Below, piece after piece: positions 1 to 5,518 of a stretch of 5,749 nt of DNA. A model generated the notes under the pieces. It was given only the letters and a program-made list of their open reading frames with translations. It was not told the DNA's origin and made no database searches. Source of the stretch: Holosporales bacterium (GTDB lineage: Bacteria > Pseudomonadota > Alphaproteobacteria > RUG11792). Position 1 is the first letter of the stretch; each line of letters begins with the position of its first letter. The position numbers were made by a program, and so were the translations under genes. The DNA is taken from the NCBI GenBank assembly GCA_031275915.1, contig JAISOC010000093.1, positions 1-5,749 on the forward strand, written 5' to 3'.

Positions 1-104
1 TAGTTGAAGAATTAAAAATACCTATCGTTGCTGTGGGGAAAGGAGAAGACCTTCTTGATATAGATCGCTTTTCAGTGGATGAATTTCTAAAAGATCTTGG
101 ATAA
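1..104 (+). CDS. ftsY: C-terminal end of FtsY-like SRP receptor GTPase (partial)
   Basis: The reading frame is open from the window edge (first whole codon at 3) to a TAA at 102-104, giving 33 residues. They contain KIPIVAVGKGEDLLDIDRF followed by a short helix ending DEFLKDLG. This resembles the C-terminus of FtsY NG domains, where a strand of the type 'lPi..iGvGE...DL..F' is followed by 'F...l' and the stop. FtsY is the membrane-associated GTPase that receives signal recognition particle-bound ribosomes and passes nascent membrane proteins to the Sec translocon. The GTPase motifs lie outside the window. Ffh is less likely because it would continue into a methionine-rich M domain. The call rests on a short tail, so it is moderate. 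The next gene begins about 145 bases downstream in the same direction. Confidence 0.65.
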   Translation, partial: VEELKIPIVAVGKGEDLLDIDRFSVDEFLKDLG

Positions 105-248
105 TTGCACAAATGCCAATTTAAATATCATTATTTTTTCAGAAACGTTTAAAAAATGCCGTTTTATCGTAAAAAATTAACTAAATTTTAACTGATTACG
201 TTGTAGTCTGTGCTGTGAAGGTGTAAATAAATTTTATCAGTTTTGCAT

Positions 249-821
249 ATGGCAGAGAGCAGACAACACACATTAGATAGAGTTCGAAAACCTCGAGTTC
301 ATATAACCTATGATGTTGAAATAGGGGATGCTATAGAAACAAGAGAACTGCCTTTTGTTGTTGGAGTAATGGCCGATCTCTCTGGGCATCCTGAAGTTCC
401 ATTACCCAAAATCAAGGACAGAAAATTTGTTGAGATAGACAGGGATAACTTCCTGGATGTAATGTCAGTGATTCATCCGAGATTGGTAATAAGAATCGCA
501 AATAGATTGGATGATTCAACTCCTGAAATGAGTGTTGAACTTCTTTTTGAGAGTATGGAAGATTTCGAGCCTCAAAAACTTGCTAAGAACATTCCTAGTT
601 TGAACAGATTATTCGAAAAAAGGAATAATTTAAAGAATCTCATATCAAAAATGGATGGGAATGACAGACTTGAAGCATTGCTCACGCAAATTATGAAAAA
701 TGACGATAATTTACAAAAATTAAAAAAAGAAATACAGGAATACGATGATGAGCACAATCCAAAGCCAGCGGAAGAGGCTGAAAAAGACACTGCTAGTTCT
801 GAGTCAGGGAAGGAGAAATAA
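249..821 (+). CDS. tssB: Type VI secretion system contractile sheath small subunit TssB (VipA/IglA family)
   Basis: TssB pairs with TssC to build the cytoplasmic sheath that contracts around the Hcp tube and drives the T6SS spike outward. The 190-residue product, close to the usual family length, starts MAESRQHTLDRVRKPRV and carries the hallmark segments LPFVVGVMADLSG (residues 34-46) and KDRKFVEIDRDNF (56-68). A beta-rich middle follows, then a helical C-terminus with MDGNDRLEALL. The last 30 residues are highly charged (Lys/Glu/Asp) and probably disordered. I chose ATG 249 because family proteins start at this Met-Ala-Glu; an in-frame TTG at 243 would only add two residues. No convincing Shine-Dalgarno sequence precedes it (the nearest purine run, GAAGGT at 217-222, is too far upstream). 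tssC starts two bases after the stop. Confidence in the function is very high. Confidence 0.97.
   Translation: MAESRQHTLDRVRKPRVHITYDVEIGDAIETRELPFVVGVMADLSGHPEVPLPKIKDRKFVEIDRDNFLDVMSVIHPRLVIRIANRLDDSTPEMSVELLFESMEDFEPQKLAKNIPSLNRLFEKRNNLKNLISKMDGNDRLEALLTQIMKNDDNLQKLKKEIQEYDDEHNPKPAEEAEKDTASSESGKEK
811..815 (+). promoter_or_regulatory. Ribosome binding site of tssC, inside the tssB 3' end
   Basis: AGGAG sits eight bases before the tssC ATG (824) and lies within the last codons of tssB. The tssB stop and tssC start are two bases apart, so the two sheath subunits are probably translationally coupled, which suits proteins that assemble as a fixed heterodimer. Confidence 0.8.
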
Positions 822-823
822 AT

Positions 824-2290
824 ATGGCAGAAGAAATAATCATCATACCTGAAGAAGCCAAAATTCTTGATGTATTATTGCACGAGAATAAAATGGCTAG
901 GTTTCCAGAGCAAGAGGAATCGGCTATTGATCTTTTGAGGGAGTTCGTCAATGAACTGACAGATATTACAGAACCTCCTCAAGAGGACACTATAGTTCCC
1001 TTTTTAATAAGGAGAATTGCAGAGATTGATGATCTTTTAACTGGGCAAATCAATGAAATTCTTCATCATCCAGAATTCCAAAAGCTTGAAAGCACCTGGA
1101 GAGGGCTGCACTATTTTGTAATGAACACTGAGACCAGCACCAAGCTGAAGATCAGGGTTATGAATGCATCTTTGAAAGATCTCAGAGATGATCTTACAAA
1201 AGCCATAGAATTCGATCAGAGTGCTCTGTTTAAGAAAGTTTACGAGGAAGAATACGGAACTTTCGGAGGATATCCATATTCATGTCTGATTGGGGATTTT
1301 GCTTTCTCCAATCATCCTCAAGATATAGTGTTTTTAGAACATATGTCTGGTTTGGCAGCAGCAGCTCACACTCCATTTATTGCCGCAGTGAGCCCCGAAT
1401 TTTTCAATTTAGATTCATTTGAGGCTCTTCCATCCCCAAGGGATCTGGCGAAAATTTTTGAATCTCCAGATTATATCAAATGGAATTCCTTCAGAAATAC
1501 GGAGGACTCACGATACGTGACTCTTTTGTTACCAAGGATCTTAATGAGACTTCCATACGGACCAAACACTCTTCCTGTTGTTGATTTCAATTTCACAGAG
1601 GATGTTGGAGTTGGAGATACAGACAGATTTTGCTGGGGAAATCCGGCATTTGCTCTTGGGCAGAGGGTCACTGATGCCTTTGCGCACTATGGATGGACAG
1701 CTGCTATAAGAGGAGTTGAGGGAGGAGGTAAAGTCGAGGGGCTTCCAGCGTATATTTTCAAAACTCTTGATGGAGACAACACTGTGAAATGCCCAACTGA
1801 AGTTGCAATAACGGACAGACGCGAAAAAGAACTCAGTGATCTTGGATTTGTCGCCCTTTGTTATAGCAAGGGCTCAGATTTTGCTGTGTTTTTTGGAGCT
1901 CAGACTGCTCAAAAACCAAAGACCTACAATCTTGATGACGCAAACGCAAATGCCTCTATATCAGCCAGAATCACATATATTTTGGCAGCTTCAAGATTTG
2001 CCCATTATATAAAGGTCCTTATGAGAGACAAAGTTGGAGCATTCTTAACCAAGGAAAACGTTGAGATTTATCTGAACAATTGGCTTGCATCATATATATT
2101 GTTGAATGATGATGCTCCAGCTGAAGCCAAGGCAAAATATCCACTGAGAGAAGGAAGAATAGATATTTATGATGAACCTGGAAAACCTGGATCCTATAAA
2201 TCTGTTATATATCTCAGACCTCATTTCCAAATGGAGGAGTTGACAGCATCCATACGCCTTGTGGCCACTCTTCCTGCAAAAGCTGGGTGA
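824..2290 (+). CDS. tssC: Type VI secretion system contractile sheath large subunit TssC (VipB/IglB/EvpB family)
   Basis: TssC is the large sheath subunit; with TssB it forms the helical tube that contracts and is recycled by the AAA+ ATPase ClpV. The product is 488 residues, the normal family length. Family signatures seen in order are an N-terminal helical segment (about 13-45), which in characterised homologues is where ClpV binds, WRGLHYF (92-98), a near-consensus block around FDQSALFKKVYEEEYGTFGG (130-149), GDFAFSNHPQD (157-167), IRGVEGGG (295-302), PTEVAITDRREKELSDLGF (324-342), ANANASISARITYILAASRF (373-392) and RPHFQMEEL (465-473). No truncation or frameshift is visible. The conserved blocks are very close to the proteobacterial consensus, and sampled G+C is higher than in the following gene (roughly 40-47% against about 33% in blocks counted by hand). 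Usual neighbours such as hcp and tssE are absent downstream. Confidence 0.98.
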   Translation: MAEEIIIIPEEAKILDVLLHENKMARFPEQEESAIDLLREFVNELTDITEPPQEDTIVPFLIRRIAEIDDLLTGQINEILHHPEFQKLESTWRGLHYFVMNTETSTKLKIRVMNASLKDLRDDLTKAIEFDQSALFKKVYEEEYGTFGGYPYSCLIGDFAFSNHPQDIVFLEHMSGLAAAAHTPFIAAVSPEFFNLDSFEALPSPRDLAKIFESPDYIKWNSFRNTEDSRYVTLLLPRILMRLPYGPNTLPVVDFNFTEDVGVGDTDRFCWGNPAFALGQRVTDAFAHYGWTAAIRGVEGGGKVEGLPAYIFKTLDGDNTVKCPTEVAITDRREKELSDLGFVALCYSKGSDFAVFFGAQTAQKPKTYNLDDANANASISARITYILAASRFAHYIKVLMRDKVGAFLTKENVEIYLNNWLASYILLNDDAPAEAKAKYPLREGRIDIYDEPGKPGSYKSVIYLRPHFQMEELTASIRLVATLPAKAG

Positions 2291-2296
2291 CAAAAA

Positions 2297-3454
2297 ATGA
2301 TCATTAAAGGGATCTTTACAGTTCTCTTGGTGGACGTGATGTCCATGCACCTCTGCGCTGGCAAGATTGTTACAACAGAGGAACATAACAGCCTGATGGA
2401 TAAATTTCTCAGTTCTGATGAACACAAGGAATCAACAAATATTGCCAAAAAACTTTTGCCAGCTGTTGTTCTTATTCACATTTTCGACGACAACAAAAAA
2501 GACGACAAAAAAATATACAATGCTGCAGTAAATGATGGACAAGAAAAGCACTACCACTCTGTTATCAGTGGGACCATTATCCATCCATTGGGGTATGTTG
2601 TCACCACATGTGACACCCTTGTCGAGGGAGCAAGAATCATAGTATCCATTAACAGCGAGGACAGGAAAAATGCAGTAAATTCAAATATGATCATAACAAA
2701 AGATGATTATGAAGCCAAAATAATCAAAAAAATTCCCAATTTGAACGTAGCTGTGTTGAAAATTGATAAAAAAGACGAGACAGATTTCGCATATGCCAAT
2801 CTCTCCAACATTGGAACAGCAATGAACAAAAAAAATCTGATGCTTAATAAGTGTTCATTTGCTATTGGAAAGGCCCTTGGAGAAAAATCCTTTTCCGATT
2901 CTGAGTATGTAAGCAAAAAAAATAGTTTTCATACGTCTGCCCTTCCAGTTGAAACTATATTTATGGAAAGAATTGATGGGATCTGGTTTGCTATTGCAAG
3001 AAATTCTGTAATGACTGCTTGTGTAATTTTGCCAGAAAATGCTGGAGGAGCAATTATAGATAATTCTGGAAGGGTGGTCGGAATCATCGATTATAAATCC
3101 AGTAAAAAGCAACTGTTTGCAAAAAATATAATTATCCCGGCAAATGTTGTTAAGAAAGCTCTTGGCCTTGCCTCTGTTCCTGCCATTAATGTTTTAAATA
3201 AAAAAGAATTCGGAGCAACATTTAAGGATAACAAGGATAAAAAAGGGGTATATGTTGATACAGTTCAAAAGGATTCCTTGGCAGATCAATCTGGAATTTT
3301 TCAGGGAGACACTATAATGAAACTCAATGAAGAATCCGTTGATGATTCCAAATCCTTAAAAAATATGTTGGATAGAGCCTCAGGAGATGGAACCACAATT
3401 CTCACCATTCTCAGAAACAAGAAAATAATAGAAATAGAAATAATGGGATGGTAG
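2297..3454 (+). CDS. Exported HtrA/DegP-like protein with PDZ domain, catalytic triad apparently lost
   Basis: The 385-residue product has a hydrophobic N-terminus (about 5-21, with one Asp at 13) that looks like a Sec signal ending near CAGK, suggesting a periplasmic location. Residues about 85-290 follow the trypsin-like S1C fold: SGTIIHPLGYVVTT (91-104), VAVLKID (151-157), FAIGKALGE (188-196), ENAGGAIIDNSGRVVGI (247-263) and IIIPANVV (278-285). Residues about 305-385 form a PDZ domain (GVYVDTVQKDSLADQSGIFQGD, split as GVYV at 317-320 and SLADQSGIFQGD at 327-338). In active HtrA proteases these blocks contain TNxHV, the Asp before IAL, and GNSGG. Here the equivalents are Asp106, Asn150 and Ala249, so proteolysis is not expected. 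ATG 2297 follows GGTGA (2286-2290), which overlaps the tssC stop and serves as a plausible ribosome binding site six bases upstream. The six-base gap places it in the tssBC transcript. Its role is unknown; a binding or scaffold function at the T6SS or in envelope quality control is an inference. Confidence 0.85.
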   Translation: MIIKGIFTVLLVDVMSMHLCAGKIVTTEEHNSLMDKFLSSDEHKESTNIAKKLLPAVVLIHIFDDNKKDDKKIYNAAVNDGQEKHYHSVISGTIIHPLGYVVTTCDTLVEGARIIVSINSEDRKNAVNSNMIITKDDYEAKIIKKIPNLNVAVLKIDKKDETDFAYANLSNIGTAMNKKNLMLNKCSFAIGKALGEKSFSDSEYVSKKNSFHTSALPVETIFMERIDGIWFAIARNSVMTACVILPENAGGAIIDNSGRVVGIIDYKSSKKQLFAKNIIIPANVVKKALGLASVPAINVLNKKEFGATFKDNKDKKGVYVDTVQKDSLADQSGIFQGDTIMKLNEESVDDSKSLKNMLDRASGDGTTILTILRNKKIIEIEIMGW

Positions 3455-3805
3455 AGAAAAGTATTTTTTACACTTGAACAGATCACGACTATGTAGAAGT
3501 TCTAGCTGCAAAACCTCATCTTCTATAAACCATGCCAGAAGTAGCGTTAGCGAACAGAGTGAGCAAGCGTACACTCCTATATATATGCCTTCTCTCCCCC
3601 TACTGTATTTTCTTTTTTGAAACAGCAGCAGAGATTCCAGATTACTGGAGTGTATGTCAAGGTAGAGAACAGAGTTCTTATGTAACCTTTGTCCTTCTGA
3701 TAATTTGTGCGTCGTTCCGGTGCTCGAATCCTCATGTACTATCTGTACACTCTGGTTCTGTGCTCCGTATACTCCTTCAAATTCTCCAGAAGTACTTGGT
3801 TCCAT
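3380..3805 (-). CDS. Doubtful small ORF, unknown function
   Basis: This frame starts at an ATG (3805-3803) preceded on the minus strand by AGGAG (plus-strand 3812-3816) at a six-base spacing. It runs 141 residues: MEPSTSGEFEGVYGAQNQ, a hydrophilic first half, a hydrophobic stretch around IGVYACSLCSLTLLLAWF that could span a membrane, and a Tyr/Phe-rich tail. I recognise no family. In favour are the ribosome binding site, its position in a 560-base gap, and acidic and basic residues in the first half. Against it are an antisense overlap of 75 bases with the end of the HtrA-like gene, where the tail has typical shadow composition, and other long open frames on the plus strand across the same bases. 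It may well be a chance frame in a structured non-coding stretch. Confidence 0.17.
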   Translation of the reverse strand: MEPSTSGEFEGVYGAQNQSVQIVHEDSSTGTTHKLSEGQRLHKNSVLYLDIHSSNLESLLLFQKRKYSRGREGIYIGVYACSLCSLTLLLAWFIEDEVLQLELLHSRDLFKCKKYFSLPSHYFYFYYFLVSENGENCGSIS

Positions 3806-3975
3806 TAAGAACTCCTGCGAAGCGGACCTTGACCAAGATAGCGAAGCAATTGGTACAATGGAGTTCCTCCAAAAAGGAAGAGTACTGAAGAAACACAAAA
3901 CTCTGTAGATAGACTCTTACATTTAGTTGTCAATTGCTTCGTGTTTGTTGATTGACTGTTGTAACCCAGATTTTC
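3455..3975. other. Gene-poor, repeat-containing intergenic stretch of higher G+C
   Basis: No known gene or RNA family is recognisable between the HtrA-like gene and the transglycosylase promoter. Counting bases by hand, 3541-3900 is about 43% G+C, against about 33% in a sampled block of the preceding gene. It contains several inverted repeats: 3567-3577 with 3647-3657 (8 Watson-Crick pairs plus three more including two G-U), TCCAG/CTGGA around 3635-3650, TGTAC/GTACA at 3735-3749, GAACTCC/GGAGTTC at 3809-3815 and 3860-3866, and an 11-base pair of arms at 3842-3852 and 3931-3941. There are also direct repeats: GAACAGAGT at 3552 and 3667, and GCGAAGC at 3817 and 3841. It could be a structured RNA, a decayed gene, or a remnant of a small mobile or palindromic element. 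No typical intrinsic terminator (stable hairpin followed by a T run) is visible after 3454. Confidence 0.5.
3842..3941. repeat. 11-base perfect inverted repeat upstream of the transglycosylase promoter
   Basis: CGAAGCAATTG at 3842-3852 is the exact reverse complement of CAATTGCTTCG at 3931-3941, separated by 78 bases; one flanking G-T wobble and inner wobbles could extend the pairing. The right arm ends ten bases before the -35 box at 3952. Possible meanings are the closing stem of a structured transcript, paired binding sites for a regulator, or ends of a small decayed element. The arms are seen directly; the function is not known. Confidence 0.55.
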
Positions 3976-3981
3976 TACAAT
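3952..3981 (+). promoter_or_regulatory. Sigma70-type promoter for the lytic transglycosylase gene
   Basis: TTGACT (3952-3957) matches the -35 consensus at five of six positions and TACAAT (3976-3981) matches the -10 consensus at five of six, with an 18-base spacer. The predicted transcription start is near 3988, giving a leader of about 30 bases before the TTG start at 4017. It is the best promoter match I found in the window and indicates that this gene is transcribed separately from the tssBC group. Confidence 0.7.
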
Positions 3982-4006
3982 AGTTTTATGGGATCCCCTG
4001 GAGCAT

Positions 4007-4011
4007 AGGTG
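4007..4011 (+). promoter_or_regulatory. Ribosome binding site deciding the TTG start of the transglycosylase
   Basis: AGGTG, part of the AGGAGGTGA complement of 16S rRNA, lies five bases before TTG 4017. No ATG or GTG in this frame lies between the upstream stop (3981-3983) and the signal peptide, so this site supports TTG as the true start. Confidence 0.6.
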
Positions 4012-4016
4012 TTTTA

Positions 4017-4520
4017 TTGTTTAAAGGTTGTCTATTATGGGCCGCTTTCTGGTTAATTGCTTTTGGTTCTCATGTAGAGTCGAAAATTTTAAATTTGGAA
4101 AAGTTGATTTCCTCTATTGAGAAGGAGTTTGGAATTCCGAGTGGGTTGCTGAGAGCTATAGCTCAAGTAGAATCAGGTCTTAAGCCATACGCAGTTAATG
4201 TTAGCAAGAAGTCTCATTATTTTAATGATAAAAACAAAGCAGAGAAGTTCATACTTGCTCGTTTGGGGGAAGGGCACACAAACATAAGTGTTGGATGTCT
4301 ACAAATTTTATTTACAGCTCATAAAAAAAGATTTAATCATTCAGTTGAAAAAATGTTGGATCCAGAAAAAAATGTCAGATATGCAGCTGGATTACTAAAA
4401 AAATTGCACGACAAGTATGGATCTTGGGGAACGGCAGTTCAAAAGTATCACTCAAATTCGTCTAAAAAATCAATGGCATACTATAACAAAGTAATCACAA
4501 AACTAGGGCGTACCATATAA
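4017..4520 (+). CDS. Small exported lytic transglycosylase (SLT domain)
   Basis: The predicted enzyme cleaves the MurNAc-GlcNAc bond of peptidoglycan in the periplasm. The 167-residue product begins with a signal peptide (MFKGCLLWAAFWLIAFGSHVES, hydrophobic core about 5-17, likely cut near residue 22). The SLT domain follows: GIPSGLLRAIAQVESG (39-54) with catalytic Glu52 in the ES motif, VGCLQI (92-97) as the GLMQI-type motif, NVRYAAGLLKKLHDKYGSW (119-137) and AVQKYHS (140-146). The segment between Glu52 and VGCLQI, with NV..SHYFNDKNKAEKFI, resembles a form I know from many alphaproteobacteria. TTG 4017 is chosen because it follows AGGTG at five bases and completes the signal peptide. It has its own promoter and its last 18 bases overlap the convergent rluD. 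A role in making room in the wall for a secretion machine is possible, but general wall turnover is equally possible. Confidence 0.9.
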   Translation: MFKGCLLWAAFWLIAFGSHVESKILNLEKLISSIEKEFGIPSGLLRAIAQVESGLKPYAVNVSKKSHYFNDKNKAEKFILARLGEGHTNISVGCLQILFTAHKKRFNHSVEKMLDPEKNVRYAAGLLKKLHDKYGSWGTAVQKYHSNSSKKSMAYYNKVITKLGRTI

Positions 4521-5474
4521 ATTGTTCAGTTCTCGCATGTCGTTTGGAAAATCTGAACGGAACGATAATTGTTCTTCGGTAATAGGATGGATAAATTCCA
4601 AGTAATAAGAATGCAAAGCAGAACGTTTGAAGTTTTTTACAATACTTGGATATACATTTTCAATTTTTGATTTTCCATATATTGGGTCTCCAACTATGGG
4701 ACAACCTATATGTTTCATGTGAACACGTATTTGATGTGTTCGACCAGTCAATAATTCACATTCTACAAGTGAGATTGGCTTGTTGCTAGTTATATATGTT
4801 ACCCTCAGTGTTTTGCATAATGTTATTGCTTTTTTCCCTCCAAATTCACTCACTGTGTATTTTTGTCTGTTTCTGCTATCTCTTTGAATGAATGTCTCTA
4901 TCTTACAATCACGCTGATTCATAGCTCCAATAGTGAAACATTTGTATTTTTTAATAATTCTTTTTCCCTTTTTTCTTGCCAAGTTGGAAGCCAAAATTCT
5001 GTGTACCTCATTTGATTTGGCAATTATCATAAGGCCGCTGGTATCTTTGTCCAGCCTGTGAACTATTCCAGGTCTATCGATTTCTCCAATATTTGATAAT
5101 GTGTTTTTATAATGCCAAAGCAAAGCATTCACCAATGTACCAGAATAATTTCCTGGGGCCGGGTGACACACCATCCCAGCCTCTTTATTCAATACAACCA
5201 AATGCTCATCCTCATACACCACATCCAAAGGAATATTTTCAGCTGTTTGTGATATATCTGACTTGTTATCAATATTATCCGATTGAATTTTCACAACTCC
5301 AGCGGATTGAATCTTTTTTGATCCATCAGTTATTGTTTTGCCGGATATTGATACTTTGCCATTTTTCAACAGTTTCTGTAATTGGCTTCTGGACAGATTT
5401 CCGTGAGAATTTTTTGCAATAACAATATCCAGTCTCTGGCCCTTATCTTCCTCTGTGATTTTTACTTCTCTCAT
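4503..5474 (-). CDS. rluD: 23S rRNA pseudouridine synthase, RluD-like (RluA family)
   Basis: The enzyme isomerises uridine to pseudouridine in rRNA; RluD acts on the helix 69 loop of 23S rRNA (U1911, U1915 and U1917 in E. coli) and supports ribosome function. The 323-residue product has an N-terminal S4 RNA-binding domain (about 13-62, with LSRSQLQKLLKNGKVSISGK at 27-46). The catalytic domain starts near 82 with VVYEDEHLVVLNKEAGMVCHP, split here as VVYEDEHLVVL (85-95) and NKEAGMVCHP (96-105). The core is GIVHRLDKDTSGLMIIAK (136-153), in which Asp142 is the catalytic aspartate, then LLTGRTHQIRVHMKHIGCPI (241-260) and VGDPIYG (261-267). The H-P-A-P-G-N-Y-S-G-T-L-V-N-A-L-L segment favours RluD over RluC. 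The ATG start has no strong ribosome binding site. It lies 44 bases downstream of the peptidase gene and probably shares its transcript. Its 3' end overlaps the convergent transglycosylase by 18 bases. Confidence 0.92.
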   Translation of the reverse strand: MREVKITEEDKGQRLDIVIAKNSHGNLSRSQLQKLLKNGKVSISGKTITDGSKKIQSAGVVKIQSDNIDNKSDISQTAENIPLDVVYEDEHLVVLNKEAGMVCHPAPGNYSGTLVNALLWHYKNTLSNIGEIDRPGIVHRLDKDTSGLMIIAKSNEVHRILASNLARKKGKRIIKKYKCFTIGAMNQRDCKIETFIQRDSRNRQKYTVSEFGGKKAITLCKTLRVTYITSNKPISLVECELLTGRTHQIRVHMKHIGCPIVGDPIYGKSKIENVYPSIVKNFKRSALHSYYLEFIHPITEEQLSFRSDFPNDMRELNNLYGTP

Positions 5475-5518
5475 TAATCTAAATACAAAAGAGAGATAGC
5501 TTATTTTAGAAGCTGAAC

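Noticed and set aside
105..180. Intrinsic terminator after the ftsY-like gene
   Set aside because: A T run is present (134-139) but no stable hairpin precedes it.
201..229. Promoter for tssB (TTGTAG ... TAAATA)
   Set aside because: The -10 candidate matches consensus at only about three positions; the AT-rich spacer gives many equally weak matches, so no site is called.
2312..2362. Lipoprotein signal in the HtrA-like protein (MHLCAG)
   Set aside because: The residues before Cys20 (Met-His-Leu) do not fit the lipobox pattern Leu-Ala/Ser-Gly/Ala-Cys, so a standard Sec signal peptide is more likely.
3490..3527. Hairpin TAGAAG/CTTCTA as terminator of the tssBC unit
   Set aside because: Only six A/T-rich pairs with a loop of over 20 bases and no following T run.
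3719..3732. T-loop-like GCTCGAATCC suggesting a tRNA
   Set aside because: The flanking five-base stems do not pair on either strand and no D-arm, anticodon arm or acceptor stem fits around it.
3532..3888. 118-residue plus-strand open frame in the intergenic stretch
   Set aside because: No ribosome binding site, a Cys/Ser/Leu-rich composition typical of a non-coding frame, and overlap with other equally long open frames.
3705..3908. 67-residue plus-strand open frame starting with TTG
   Set aside because: No ribosome binding site and no recognisable motif; the frame is simply open from a stop at 3663.
5490..5516. Small AGCTT/AAGCT hairpin between the peptidase gene and rluD
   Set aside because: Five weak pairs and no T run; the genes are close enough to share one transcript.
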